DNA of 64,000 bases from Flavobacterium sandaracinum (GTDB lineage Bacteria > Bacteroidota > Bacteroidia > Flavobacteriales > Flavobacteriaceae): the NCBI RefSeq assembly GCF_004349135.1, contig NZ_SMFN01000001.1:186001-250000 (forward strand). Reading direction: 5' to 3'. Shown here in pieces: positions 8,219 to 16,924 of the stretch (position 1 is its first letter; each line of letters starts with the position of its first letter). Below the pieces are notes generated by a model that was not told the origin of the DNA, searched no databases, and was given only the letters and a program-made list of their open reading frames with translations. The translations under genes were made by a program, and so were the position numbers.

Positions 8219-9808
8219 ATGCCAACCGACTGTATCAGCTATCAGAATTCCGGATATTTTTCTCCTTTGATGAATGATTATTTAGACCAAAAAACCAATT
8301 TATCATCCTTATATAACAGATTTCCAACACTTGAAAGCTTTGAAGCTCAAATTCTTGAAAAGCAAAATAACTTTGATAACGCTTCCCGAGAAACGCTGGT
8401 TACTGTTTTACAAAAAGAATATTTAAAAGTTGAAACTTCCGCAATAACGGGGCAAAATATTAAGGATTTAGCACTTCAAAATACATTCACCGTAACCACC
8501 GGACATCAATTAAACTTATTCAGCGGACCGCTTTATTTCTTGTACAAAATCATTTCGACTATTAATTTAACAACCAAATTAAAAGCGAAATATCCAACGT
8601 ATAACTTCGTACCCATTTACTGGATGGCAACCGAAGATCATGATTTTGAAGAAATCAATTATTTCAATTTTAAAGGAAAGAAATTCCGTTGGAATAAAGA
8701 AAGCACAGGTCCCGTTGGAAGATTGTCTACTGATGGTTTAGCTGATTTCCTAGAAGTTTATAAACTGGAGTTGGGTTCCAGTACAAATGCCGAAACGTTA
8801 AAAAAATTGTTTGAAGATTCTTATCTTGTGCACAACAACCTAGCCGATGCAACACGTTTTTTGGCAAATGCACTTTTTGGCGCGTATGGATTAGTCATTT
8901 TGGATGCTGATAATGCCGATTTAAAACGCCATTTCATTCCATTTGTAAAAGAAGAATTACTACACCAATCCTCCCACAAATTAGTTTTAGAAACTGCCGA
9001 AAAATTAAAAGAATATACGATTCAAGTTAATCCCCGTGACATAAATTTGTTTTACATCGAGGATACTGTTCGTGAGCGTATTCTTTTTGAAGAAGAGAAA
9101 TACAAAGTAAATCATACAAAAATTGAGTTTTCTGAAACAGAAATTCTAGCATTATTAGAAAATCATCCAGAAAAATTCAGTCCTAACGTCATTATGCGTC
9201 CATTGTATCAGGAAGTGATTCTTCCTAATTTATGCTATATCGGCGGAGGCGGAGAAATTGCCTATTGGTTGGAATTAAAATCCTTTTTTGCTGCTGCAAA
9301 AGTAACATTCCCAATACTTTTATTGAGAAACTCTGTCCTATTGGCAACTGAAAAGCAAGCTAAAAAAGTAGACAAATTAGAATTGAATTGGGGAAATTTA
9401 TTTTCGAAACAGGCCCATTTAGTAACTACTAAAACCAAAGAATTATCAGATTTCCCAATCGATTTAGCCGATTTGAAAACACAATTGCAAAAACAATTCA
9501 GTATTCTTTATGATATAGCGAACAAAACGGACGAATCTTTCCTTGGAGCTGTAAAAGCGCAAGAAAAAAAACAAATCAAAGGTTTAGACAATTTAGAAAA
9601 ACGTTTGCTAAAAGCTCAAAAAAGAAAATTAAATGACGTGTTAGAACGCATTACCAACTTACAAAGCGAGCTGTTCCCTAACCAAAGTTTACAAGAACGC
9701 CAAACTAACTTTTCGGAATTTTATTTGGAATTCGGCGAAAATCTCATTCCGGCCTTGGTTCAACAACTCAAACCATTGGACAATCAATTTGATATTATTG
9801 TACTTTAA
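8219..9808 (+). CDS. bshC: Bacillithiol synthase, cysteine-adding enzyme
   Basis: A 529-residue BshC, which adds cysteine to glucosaminyl malate in the last step of bacillithiol synthesis, the low-molecular-weight thiol of Firmicutes and many Bacteroidota. Diagnostic segments are TGHQLNLFSGP (from residue 94) and PIYWMATEDHDFEEIN (from about 132). A charged helical region near residues 440-500 matches the coiled coil of the family. Length fits. No bshA or bshB is in the window. The presence of bshC supports the Bacteroidota assignment. Confidence 0.93.
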   Translation: MPTDCISYQNSGYFSPLMNDYLDQKTNLSSLYNRFPTLESFEAQILEKQNNFDNASRETLVTVLQKEYLKVETSAITGQNIKDLALQNTFTVTTGHQLNLFSGPLYFLYKIISTINLTTKLKAKYPTYNFVPIYWMATEDHDFEEINYFNFKGKKFRWNKESTGPVGRLSTDGLADFLEVYKLELGSSTNAETLKKLFEDSYLVHNNLADATRFLANALFGAYGLVILDADNADLKRHFIPFVKEELLHQSSHKLVLETAEKLKEYTIQVNPRDINLFYIEDTVRERILFEEEKYKVNHTKIEFSETEILALLENHPEKFSPNVIMRPLYQEVILPNLCYIGGGGEIAYWLELKSFFAAAKVTFPILLLRNSVLLATEKQAKKVDKLELNWGNLFSKQAHLVTTKTKELSDFPIDLADLKTQLQKQFSILYDIANKTDESFLGAVKAQEKKQIKGLDNLEKRLLKAQKRKLNDVLERITNLQSELFPNQSLQERQTNFSEFYLEFGENLIPALVQQLKPLDNQFDIIVL

Positions 9809-9863
9809 TCAGATAACCGTTATTTGAATGCCGAATTTGTAAAAATAATCAATAAAAAAATAC

Positions 9864-9871
9864 TATTTTTG
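9864..9871 (+). promoter_or_regulatory. Candidate -7 box for ndk
   Basis: TATTTTTG matches TAnnTTTG and is followed by a C-rich/A-rich start region 24 bp before the ndk ATG. A TTTG occurs upstream at 9836 but the 24-bp spacing is longer than usual, so the -33 element is uncertain. Confidence 0.4.
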
Positions 9872-9894
9872 CACAAAATTTAAAAAATAAAAAG

Positions 9895-10314
9895 ATGGCT
9901 ACAAATAGAACATTTACAATGATTAAGCCTGATGCTGTTGCTAACGGACACATCGGAAACATACTTGCAATGATTACTACTGCAGGTTTCAAAATCGTTT
10001 CTTTGAAATTAACACAATTAACTGTTGCTGATGCTCAAGCTTTTTACGAAGTACACGCTGCAAGACCTTTCTATGGTGAATTAGTTGAATTCATGTCAAG
10101 AGGACCAATTGTTGCTGCTATTTTAGAAAAAGACAATGCAGTTGAAGATTTCAGAACTTTAATTGGTGCTACAAATCCTGCTGAAGCTGCTGAAGGAACT
10201 ATCCGTAAAGCATACGCAACTTCTATTGGTGAAAATGCAGTTCACGGTTCTGATAGCGATGAAAATGCAGCTATCGAAGGTGCTTTTCATTTTGCTGGAA
10301 GAGAGCAATTTTAA
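9895..10314 (+). CDS. ndk: Nucleoside diphosphate kinase
   Basis: A 139-residue NDP kinase that balances (d)NTP pools by moving the gamma phosphate from ATP to other NDPs through a phosphohistidine. The active-site histidine is H117 in [12 protein letters not shown]. The N-terminal [11 protein letters not shown] and the ARPFY segment are typical. It is a complete, single-domain protein of normal length. It has its own promoter candidate and a strong terminator, so it is probably monocistronic. Confidence 0.97.
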   Translation: MATNRTFTMIKPDAVANGHIGNILAMITTAGFKIVSLKLTQLTVADAQAFYEVHAARPFYGELVEFMSRGPIVAAILEKDNAVEDFRTLIGATNPAEAAEGTIRKAYATSIGENAVHGSDSDENAAIEGAFHFAGREQF

Positions 10315-10357
10315 TTTCAGATTTCAGATTGCTGATCTGATATTTCAGATTTAATAG

Positions 10358-10390
10358 AAAATTCCCGTTTCCAATAGAAACGGGAATTTT
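10358..10390. terminator. Terminator after ndk
   Basis: A perfect 14-bp hairpin, AAAATTCCCGTTTC paired with GAAACGGGAATTTT around a 5-base loop, is followed by T-rich DNA on the plus strand and A-rich DNA on the left. It can work in both directions between ndk and the minus-strand DUF721 gene. Confidence 0.9.
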
Positions 10391-10442
10391 TATATTTAGT
10401 GTAATCTGAAATCAAAAATCGTTAATCAGTAATCTAAATTCA

Positions 10443-10739
10443 TTATCTCAAAACCACATCCTTCACCACGTCACGTCGTAGTTCCTCATTAATCATCGCC
10501 ACAATTTTAGATTTCCCATGACTTAATTCTTCCCGCAAAACAGACGAAGTCAACTCAACATACAACGTACTCCCTTTCAAAACCACATTGTTCGTATAAC
10601 TGTTCACACCATTACCCATCAAGTTTTTCCAAGCATCTTTCACGTCAATTTGGTCCATTCCGGGTTGCAGTTTATTCACCTGGATAATTTGTTTCAAAAC
10701 ATCCCCTATAGTACTTTGATTATTTAGTCGTTTTGCCAT
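10443..10739 (-). CDS. DUF721 (DciA-like) protein
   Basis: A 98-residue protein of the DUF721 family, to which the bacterial replicative-helicase operator DciA belongs. The conserved region includes VKDAWKNLMGNGVNSYTNN and VELTSSVLREELSHGKSK. DciA proteins help load DnaB helicase in bacteria without DnaC. Most Bacteroidota members are this short, with only the core domain, and that role is not directly shown for them. Its 5' end overlaps the lipoprotein gene 10720-11160 by 20 bp, so the two are probably translationally coupled. Confidence 0.8.
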   Translation of the reverse strand: MAKRLNNQSTIGDVLKQIIQVNKLQPGMDQIDVKDAWKNLMGNGVNSYTNNVVLKGSTLYVELTSSVLREELSHGKSKIVAMINEELRRDVVKDVVLR

Positions 10740-11160
10740 CGCCCAGTAAATTTATTGATGTTGCTTTTTTGTAATGATATTCAACTTTTTCCTTGTTCAA
10801 CAGCACTAATTCTTCCGCTGAAACAGCAATTAATTCCTCACTCCACTTCATATAAGGCGTAGAATAGTCTAAGAATACTTTGTCATCCGCAAATCGAACG
10901 GTTACGTTTTCATACGTATCGTTCACCACAAACGTACCGTCTAATTGCGGCATCACTTTCTTCCGAATCCCTATATTATTCTTTATTTCGAAATAATCAT
11001 ACACCTCATTCATCCCGTATTCTTTGTCCTTTATGGAATCAAAAACTACCTTCTCCACTTCCCAATATCCATTTATTTTTGAAATATCTTCTGGCTTTAC
11101 CTTTTGCTGACAAGCCACAAAAAGAAATGCCAAAAATAGAATGCTAACTGTTTTTTTCAT
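10720..11160 (-). CDS. Small lipoprotein (lipocalin-like)
   Basis: A 146-residue protein with a signal peptide and lipobox (FLFVAC, lipidated C17). The mature part starts with INGYWEVEKVVF and continues as predicted beta strands with a repeated D-V-T-V-R-F style, which resembles the short lipocalin-like proteins common in Bacteroidota. No catalytic motif is visible. It overlaps the DUF721 gene by 20 bp and probably shares its transcript. Function unknown. Confidence 0.75.
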   Translation of the reverse strand: MKKTVSILFLAFLFVACQQKVKPEDISKINGYWEVEKVVFDSIKDKEYGMNEVYDYFEIKNNIGIRKKVMPQLDGTFVVNDTYENVTVRFADDKVFLDYSTPYMKWSEELIAVSAEELVLLNKEKVEYHYKKATSINLLGDGKTTK

Positions 11161-11176
11161 AATACTAATTTTTTTT

Positions 11177-11262
11177 AGGAGCTGTTTCCTGCTTTACGCT
11201 TCAATCTTTTTATCCGCTGAAAAAGCGGCTAAAAAGGATTTACGCTGCAATCAGGGCTAGGG
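11177..11262 (+). repeat. Structured intergenic element, copy 1
   Basis: It begins AGGAGC and ends GGGCTAGGG. Between the ends, ATCTTTTTA with CCGCT pairs with AGCGG and TAAAAAGGAT around a GAAA-rich loop. The flanking words TTACGCTTCA and TTACGCTGCAA stand symmetrically on the two sides. Related copies are at 31961-32062, 37644-37801 and, reversed, 47138-47227. It lies 138 bp upstream of the serine hydrolase gene. Confidence 0.75.
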
Positions 11263-11399
11263 AATTTGTGATTAATCGCGTTTATTCTAGATACAAAGTT
11301 ACTCTTATTAACTTCAAAGAAAACAAAAATTTCAGAAACACTTTAAACTATTTTCTATATTTTTGGTGGTAAAGGAATTAGAACTAAATCAGTAGCAAG

Positions 11400-12476
11400 A
11401 TGTCAAAAATAATCTACAGTCTCTTCATTGTATTATTGTGCAGCAGCTGCAGTACTGAAACCACGGAACCAATTCCTACTCCACCAACAACTGAAAACCT
11501 TTATTTCCCACCTTTAACTGGCACCACTTGGGAAACAAAATCAATTGCAAGTTTAGGTTGGAAACAAACCGCTGTGCAACCGCTACTAGATTATTTAGAA
11601 CTCAAAAAGTCTAAATCTTTCATCATTCTTGTCAACGGAAGAATCGTAATGGAAAATTATTTTAACGGTCATGATGCCAATGCTTTTTGGTATTGGGCAA
11701 GCGCCGGAAAAACACTAACCTCAACTGTAACAGGAATAGCACAACAAGAAAACCTCATCAACATCAATACTAAAGTTTCACAATACATAGGAACCGGTTG
11801 GACGAGTTTGCCTTTAGCCAAAGAAAATTTGATTACAAGCAAACACCTACTCAACATGACTTCCGGATTAGATGACAGTACAGATGATGTTGATCCAGCA
11901 AGTCTAAAATACAAAGCCGATGCAGGAACGCGTTGGGCGTATCATAATGTATATGTGAAATTACAAGATGTGATCGCACAAGCCAGCGGACAAACTTGGA
12001 ATACCTATTTCAATACCAAATTGAAAGATAAGATAGGAATGGATGGCGCCTGGTTTCAATTAGGCAACAATTCCGTTTATGGAAGTAATTCACGTTCCAT
12101 GGCGCGTTTTGGACTTTTAATCTACAACAAAGGAAAATGGGAAAGTAACACGATAGTGAATGAAAACTTTTTAAAGGAAGCTACAAATACTTCACAAACA
12201 ATCAATCTAGGATACGGCTATTTATGGTGGTTGAATGGAAAATCAAGTTATCATTTACCACAAAGCCAACTGCAGTTTAATGGAAGCCTAATACCAACAG
12301 CACCAGCCGATATGTACATGGGATTGGGTAAAAATGATCAAAAAATATATGTAGTTCCAAGCAAGAAAATGGTCGTTATCAGAATGGGAGATGTTGCAAA
12401 TCCAGATAATCCAACTTTTGCTTTATCCGATTTTGATGCCGTTTTATGGCAAAAAATAAGTGCTTTGTATCAATAA
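11400..12476 (+). CDS. Serine hydrolase lipoprotein, beta-lactamase/6-aminohexanoate-dimer-hydrolase type
   Basis: A 358-residue protein with a signal peptide and lipobox (LCSSC, C17), so it should be membrane-anchored. The catalytic SxxK is S101-A-G-K104 and a tyrosine in YHN (Y181) fits the second motif of class C beta-lactamase-fold enzymes. The layout is close to NylB-type hydrolases and related esterases/D-aminopeptidases. The third motif near the C-terminus is not clearly a KTG. The natural substrate is unknown. It has no co-directional neighbour within 200 bp. Confidence 0.82.
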   Translation: MSKIIYSLFIVLLCSSCSTETTEPIPTPPTTENLYFPPLTGTTWETKSIASLGWKQTAVQPLLDYLELKKSKSFIILVNGRIVMENYFNGHDANAFWYWASAGKTLTSTVTGIAQQENLININTKVSQYIGTGWTSLPLAKENLITSKHLLNMTSGLDDSTDDVDPASLKYKADAGTRWAYHNVYVKLQDVIAQASGQTWNTYFNTKLKDKIGMDGAWFQLGNNSVYGSNSRSMARFGLLIYNKGKWESNTIVNENFLKEATNTSQTINLGYGYLWWLNGKSSYHLPQSQLQFNGSLIPTAPADMYMGLGKNDQKIYVVPSKKMVVIRMGDVANPDNPTFALSDFDAVLWQKISALYQ

Positions 12477-12478
12477 AA

Positions 12479-12655
12479 TTACTTGGTTTTCAAACGTCTC
12501 ATAAAACCCAAAACAAAGAAAACCAAACCTATTATCAACAAGAAATAATAAAAACCAAGACTTTTATCTCGGACAAGGTTTGCCAATATAAAAGAAATGA
12601 CACTCACTAAATAAAGATACATGGGAGGTGTATTTTTTAAAGAAGAAAAATCCAT
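12479..12655 (-). CDS. Small two-segment membrane protein downstream of ftsY
   Basis: A 58-residue protein from an ATG at 12655 to a TAA at 12479. It has two hydrophobic segments, about residues 12-26 (MYLYLVSVISFILANL) and 34-50 (GFYYFLLIIGLVFFVLG), and a basic C-terminus (MRRLKTK). The start is only 8 bp after the ftsY stop on the same strand, so the two genes are probably one transcript. No known domain is recognised. A role linked to FtsY-dependent membrane protein insertion would be a guess from position. Confidence 0.75.
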   Translation of the reverse strand: MDFSSLKNTPPMYLYLVSVISFILANLVRDKSLGFYYFLLIIGLVFFVLGFMRRLKTK

Positions 12656-12663
12656 CCTAATTA

Positions 12664-13644
12664 TTATTTAAAAAAACTATCTACAAACTCATACTTATTA
12701 AACACCTGAAGATCCTCAATTCCTTCTCCAACACCAATATATTTTACTGGAATTTTAAATTGATCTGAGATTCCTATAACAACCCCACCTTTGGCAGTTC
12801 CGTCTAATTTTGTAACAGCTAAACAAGTAACCTCAGTAGCTGCTGTAAATTGTTTCGCTTGTTCAAAAGCATTCTGACCAGTTGATCCATCCAAAACTAA
12901 TAACACATCGTGTGGTGCATCACCAACGACTTTTTGCATTACTCGTTTTACTTTGGTCAACTCGTTCATTAAGTTAATCTTATTATGCAATCGACCTGCC
13001 GTATCAATAATAACGATATCCGCATTTTGAGCAACAGCAGATTGTAAGGTATCAAAAGCTACCGAAGCCGGATCACTTCCCATATCTTGACGTACAATAG
13101 GAACACCTACACGATCCGCCCATATTTGCAACTGATCGATGGCAGCAGCCCGAAAAGTATCGGCAGCACCCAAAACAACATTATAACCTTGTTTTTTAAA
13201 CTGGTACGCTAACTTCCCAATAGTAGTTGTTTTTCCAACACCATTAACTCCAACCACCATTAAAACATACGGTTTCGTCTGAATTGGAATTACAAATTCA
13301 GTACCCTCACCAGAATTGGTCTCTGATAATAAAGCAGCAATCTCTTCTCTAAGAATTTGATTAAGCTCCTCTACACCAAGATATTTATCTGAAGCAACAC
13401 GATTTTCGATTCTAGTGATTATTTTTAATGTGGTATTTACACCAACATCCGAGGCAACAAGGATTTCCTCTAAATTATCTAAAACTTCATCATCCACTTT
13501 TGACTTCCCGGCTACCGCTTTAGTTAGCTTCGAAAAGAAATTTGTTTTTGATTTTTCAAGACCTTTATCTAATGTTTGCTTTGCCTCTTCGCTAAAGCTC
13601 GGGTCTTTTTTCTCTGATGAAAATATTCTTTTGAAAAAACTCAT
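12664..13644 (-). CDS. ftsY: Signal recognition particle receptor FtsY
   Basis: A 326-residue SRP-receptor GTPase that docks ribosome-SRP complexes at the membrane for co-translational insertion. The N-domain helices cover about residues 15-115. The G domain has GVNGVGKTTT (about 132-141), DTAGR (about 213-217) and TKLDGTAKGG (about 277-286). It lacks the long acidic N-terminal region of E. coli FtsY, which is normal for short forms. It follows rpmB, rpmG and the DUF4295 gene but is separated from them by a terminator hairpin. The small membrane gene 12479-12655 follows directly. Confidence 0.96.
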   Translation of the reverse strand: MSFFKRIFSSEKKDPSFSEEAKQTLDKGLEKSKTNFFSKLTKAVAGKSKVDDEVLDNLEEILVASDVGVNTTLKIITRIENRVASDKYLGVEELNQILREEIAALLSETNSGEGTEFVIPIQTKPYVLMVVGVNGVGKTTTIGKLAYQFKKQGYNVVLGAADTFRAAAIDQLQIWADRVGVPIVRQDMGSDPASVAFDTLQSAVAQNADIVIIDTAGRLHNKINLMNELTKVKRVMQKVVGDAPHDVLLVLDGSTGQNAFEQAKQFTAATEVTCLAVTKLDGTAKGGVVIGISDQFKIPVKYIGVGEGIEDLQVFNKYEFVDSFFK

Positions 13645-13721
13645 TGTATAAATAGTATTAAGAATGAAGTATTTAAGTCCAAAGAACCAATACGTTTTCT
13701 AATGGTAAATATAGAAAATAA

Positions 13722-13751
13722 AAAAGCTACTTCCGAATGAAAGTAGCTTTT
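13722..13751. terminator. Terminator between the ribosomal-protein genes and ftsY
   Basis: AAAAGCTACTT pairs perfectly with AAGTAGCTTTT around an 8-base loop, with T-rich sequence following on the minus strand. It should end or reduce transcription from rpmB-rpmG-DUF4295 before ftsY. Confidence 0.85.
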
Positions 13752-13772
13752 CTATATAATGCTCATTGAATA

Positions 13773-13925
13773 TTATTTCTTTTTCAAGAATTCATCAACT
13801 GATTCTGGTGTCATTATAGATTCTACGAATGTATATGCACCTGTTTTAGGAGATTTCACCATTTTGATGGCTTTTGATAATCTCTTAGAAGCTGTCTGTA
13901 AGGTTGCTACTGTTTTCTTTGCCAT
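13773..13925 (-). CDS. DUF4295 family small basic protein
   Basis: A 50-residue, lysine-rich protein starting MAKKTVATLQ and ending EFLKKK. It matches the DUF4295 proteins that follow L33 in Bacteroidota. The start lies 9 bp after the rpmG stop, so it belongs to the rpmB-rpmG transcript. The family's role is not established; size, charge and linkage suggest an association with the ribosome. A longer plus-strand reading over the same bases has no support. Confidence 0.85.
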   Translation of the reverse strand: MAKKTVATLQTASKRLSKAIKMVKSPKTGAYTFVESIMTPESVDEFLKKK

Positions 13926-13934
13926 GACTAATAA

Positions 13935-14117
13935 TTATTTAATTTCTTTATGAACAGTTACACGTTTCAAGATTGGATTAAATTTTTTAATCTCTAATCT
14001 GTCTGGAGTATTTTTTTTGTTCTTTGTTGTTATGTATCTTGAAGTCCCTGCAACACCTGATGTTTTGTGTTCAGTACATTCTAAAATTACCTGGATTCTA
14101 TTACCTTTCTTTGCCAT
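13935..14117 (-). CDS. rpmG: Ribosomal protein L33
   Basis: A 60-residue L33 of the large subunit, located near the E site. [18 protein letters not shown] and [19 protein letters not shown] are the conserved parts. Only one cysteine is present (in LECTEH), so this is the zinc-free (C-) form without the CxxC pairs. It lies between rpmB (27 bp upstream) and the DUF4295 gene. Confidence 0.96.
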   Translation of the reverse strand: MAKKGNRIQVILECTEHKTSGVAGTSRYITTKNKKNTPDRLEIKKFNPILKRVTVHKEIK

Positions 14118-14144
14118 CTTGCTATTTTTTTATTTTGGAAGGGA

Positions 14145-14381
14145 TTATTTAATAAATCCTTCTGCCTTCGCTTTTTTCAAAACTGCAGCGATTCCATTTT
14201 TATTAATTGTTTTTATCGTAGATGCTGCTACTCTAAGAGTAATCCATCTATCTTCTTCTGGAAGATAAAAACGCTTTTTAACTAAGTTCACAGAAAATTT
14301 TCTCTTAGTTTTGTTCATAGCGTGAGAAACGTTATTTCCTACCATCGCTCTTTTACCTGTAAGGTCACAAACTCTTGACAT
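14145..14381 (-). CDS. rpmB: Ribosomal protein L28
   Basis: A 78-residue L28 starting [20 protein letters not shown], with the later conserved segment [18 protein letters not shown]. It keeps a single N-terminal cysteine and so is the non-zinc form. It is the first gene of the rpmB-rpmG-DUF4295 group, the usual Bacteroidota order. cinA ends 73 bp upstream on the same strand. Confidence 0.96.
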   Translation of the reverse strand: MSRVCDLTGKRAMVGNNVSHAMNKTKRKFSVNLVKKRFYLPEEDRWITLRVAASTIKTINKNGIAAVLKKAKAEGFIK

Positions 14382-14453
14382 TATACTTATCTTTTATCGT
14401 TATTCAAAATCAGGGTGCAAAGAAAAGAAAAATAAACCTATTAACCAACATTA

Positions 14454-15707
14454 TTAACGCACATTTTTCAAAATTTCTTTCTGCAACAGCTCTAAACTTT
14501 TAATTACTGCTCTATCTATCACTTTTTCACGGGGTTGACCAAAATTAAATTCTTCAACAATTATTTCGCTTGGCGTAGCCAATGCAATAAAAACAGTCCC
14601 AATTTCAGCATTAGAGTCCCCTTTTGATGGCCCTGCGTTTCCCGTTGTCGCAATTGCATAATCAGTTTTCATCATCTTTTTAACACTCATAGCCATCGCC
14701 GAAACTACTTCCTTACTCACCACAGAATATTCCTTTATGAGACTTTCCGGTATGCCTAAAACATCAATTTTAACCTCCGTTCCGTAGGAAACTACACTCC
14801 CTTTAAAATAACTTGAAGCACCAGCAATAGCGGTCAAAACCTGTGCGATTTTACCTCCAGTACAACTTTCAGCTGTTGATAACGTTTTATTTTGTTTTAC
14901 CAGCATTTTACCCACTACAACCTCTATCGTCTCATCATCGTCAAAACCCACGATAATATCATTGATTAAAAGATCCAGCGACTTTACATTTTCAGCTAGA
15001 GCAGCTTCTAATTTTTCTTTGTTAGTCCCCCGTGCCGAAAGTCGCAAACGAACTCTTCCAGGTGCAGGCAAATAGGCCAATTTAATATATTCCGGAAGAT
15101 TATTTTCCCAATCCTCAATTCGTTCGGCTACTAAACTTTCGCCTTGACCGTAAGTCAGAATAGTTTTATGAATAATATAGGGACGCTCGTATTCCCGAAC
15201 TACTTTTGGTATAATTTCATGTTCTACTATATATTTCATTTCATAAGGAACTCCTGGTAGCGAAATAAAAACGGTATTTTCCTTTTTCATCCACATTCCT
15301 GGCGCTGTACCCACTTTATTGTGCAATACCGTACATTTTGAAGGAACAAGTGCCTGATCTTTATTAATTTGCGATGCTGTTCTGTTCAGCACTCGTTGAA
15401 TAAGCTCAACTACATGATTTTCTACAGCTTTATCAACAATTAATTCATCTTCAAAATAATCACAAAATGTTTTCTTTGTGACATCATCTTTAGTAGGTCC
15501 CAAACCACCCGTGATAATGACTAAATCTACTTTGTTTTGAAGTCCAGCAAACGTATCTAAAATATGCGTTTTATCATCACTTATCGAAATAATTTCATTG
15601 ATCTCTACGCCAATTTTATCTAACGATTTGGCTATAAAGCCAGAATTAGTATCTACAATTTGGCCTATTAAAATTTCGTCACCAATGGTAACTATGGTTG
15701 CTTTCAT
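14454..15707 (-). CDS. cinA: CinA family nicotinamide-nucleotide amidohydrolase
   Basis: A 417-residue two-domain protein. The N-terminal MoCF/COG1058 domain (about residues 1-170) has [17 protein letters not shown] and the [10 protein letters not shown] loop. The C-terminal CinA/PncC domain (about 255-412) has [12 protein letters not shown] and TGNAGP. The C-terminal domain deamidates NMN in NAD recycling and the N-terminal domain is an ADP-ribose pyrophosphatase in characterised homologues. The older name comes from competence induction in Gram-positive bacteria, which is not implied here. Its place before rpmB is common in Flavobacteria. Confidence 0.93.
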   Translation of the reverse strand: MKATIVTIGDEILIGQIVDTNSGFIAKSLDKIGVEINEIISISDDKTHILDTFAGLQNKVDLVIITGGLGPTKDDVTKKTFCDYFEDELIVDKAVENHVVELIQRVLNRTASQINKDQALVPSKCTVLHNKVGTAPGMWMKKENTVFISLPGVPYEMKYIVEHEIIPKVVREYERPYIIHKTILTYGQGESLVAERIEDWENNLPEYIKLAYLPAPGRVRLRLSARGTNKEKLEAALAENVKSLDLLINDIIVGFDDDETIEVVVGKMLVKQNKTLSTAESCTGGKIAQVLTAIAGASSYFKGSVVSYGTEVKIDVLGIPESLIKEYSVVSKEVVSAMAMSVKKMMKTDYAIATTGNAGPSKGDSNAEIGTVFIALATPSEIIVEEFNFGQPREKVIDRAVIKSLELLQKEILKNVR

Positions 15708-15934
15708 TTTTCTAATGCTATTTATTTTATACCGTTGTAATCAAAAAGAGAAACATACTATAGTTAGCACATTTCTCTTTTTCTTAAGGAAGTAGTTTAC
15801 CTGATTTTATTTTTATTAGAGCCCTTTTAAATTTATTCAAAGCGAAAATCTTCTCTCATCTAATTATTAAAACAAGACTAGAATAATCGCAACGAGTAGC
15901 CCAACATGCTTTTTCAGTGAATCAAGACGTAATA

Positions 15935-16279
15935 TTACAAATCGAAATCTTTTTTGATCTCTTTGATAGCGTCGTTCACTTGATTTTTCACACTCTTAAA
16001 AGTTTCTTTGATGTCTTTCTTTTTCCCTTCGACTTTGGTCCATGCTTCGATTTGAAGAATCTCTTCAAAAGCCACGTTCAAACCCATTAAATCGAGCGTT
16101 GGTTTTATCTTGTGCGCATAAGCATAAGCATGCTTGTGGTCTTTCTTTTTTATTCCTTCTTTGATTTGCAGCAAATCTTCTGGAACTTCAGTAACAAACA
16201 AAGTTAGAATTTCGTTTACAAATTCTGGATCGTTGTCTGAAAGTGCGTACACTTTTGAAAGGTTGTAATTTATAGCCAT
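15935..16279 (-). CDS. Stand-alone Hpt phosphotransfer protein
   Basis: A 114-residue four-helix Hpt domain with the phospho-accepting histidine H56 in AYAHKIKPTLDLMG. Hpt proteins pass phosphate between the receiver of a hybrid kinase and a response regulator. No kinase or regulator gene is in the window, so its partners are elsewhere. Its start codon overlaps the stop of the FAH-family gene by one base (16279), so the two are cotranscribed and probably translationally coupled. Confidence 0.85.
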   Translation of the reverse strand: MAINYNLSKVYALSDNDPEFVNEILTLFVTEVPEDLLQIKEGIKKKDHKHAYAYAHKIKPTLDLMGLNVAFEEILQIEAWTKVEGKKKDIKETFKSVKNQVNDAIKEIKKDFDL

Positions 16280-16890
16280 TATTTTACTTGTATTCTAAAT
16301 AGTTGTTGTCCCTCTAAAAATCCTTCTAGTACATCATCGGGTTTTACTGCTGCAACCCCTTCCGGAGTTCCTGTAAAGATAATGTCACCAATTTTTAACG
16401 TAAAAAACTGCGAAACATAAGAAATAAGCTCGTCAATTTTCCACAACATAAGACCGGAATTACTCATTTGCACGGTTTTATTATTATTGGTTAATTCAAA
16501 AGTAATATTTTCTAATGAACTAAATTGACTTTTAGGCAAAAATTCACCTATAACTGCCGAACCGTCAAATGCTTTGGCTTTCTCCCAAGGCAATCCTTTA
16601 GCCTTTAACTTATCTTGCAAATCGCGAGCGGTAAAATCAATTCCGACACTAATTTCGTCATAATATTTATGAGCAAACTTAGGTTCGATGTATTTACCGA
16701 CTTTACTAATTTTGACTATAATTTCAATTTCATGATGCACCTCTTCTGAAAATTCAGGAATCACAAATGGATGCTGCTTCAACAAAACAGCCGAATCCGG
16801 CTTCATAAAAACCACGGGCTCCGTAGGTCTTTCGTTATGCAATTCTTCGATATGATTGGTATAATTTCTACCTATGCAAATAATTTTCAT
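16279..16890 (-). CDS. Fumarylacetoacetate hydrolase family protein
   Basis: A 203-residue FAH-fold enzyme. Metal ligands are likely E54 and E56 (HHEIEI) and the aspartate in GIDFTARD (about 85). GTPEGVAAVKPDD near the C-terminus is typical. Members of this short group act as acylpyruvate hydrolases or oxaloacetate decarboxylases/tautomerases, and the substrate here is not fixed by the motifs. It lies between the exonuclease gene and the Hpt gene in one minus-strand run, with no metabolic partner nearby. Confidence 0.88.
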   Translation of the reverse strand: MKIICIGRNYTNHIEELHNERPTEPVVFMKPDSAVLLKQHPFVIPEFSEEVHHEIEIIVKISKVGKYIEPKFAHKYYDEISVGIDFTARDLQDKLKAKGLPWEKAKAFDGSAVIGEFLPKSQFSSLENITFELTNNNKTVQMSNSGLMLWKIDELISYVSQFFTLKIGDIIFTGTPEGVAAVKPDDVLEGFLEGQQLFRIQVK

Positions 16891-16924
16891 TTCGTGCTTT
16901 ATTAAATAATGGTGGATTTCAAAA

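Noticed and set aside
13759..13953. Plus-strand frame over the DUF4295 gene
   Set aside because: The minus-strand frame encodes the recognised DUF4295 protein in the conserved rpmB-rpmG-DUF4295 order.
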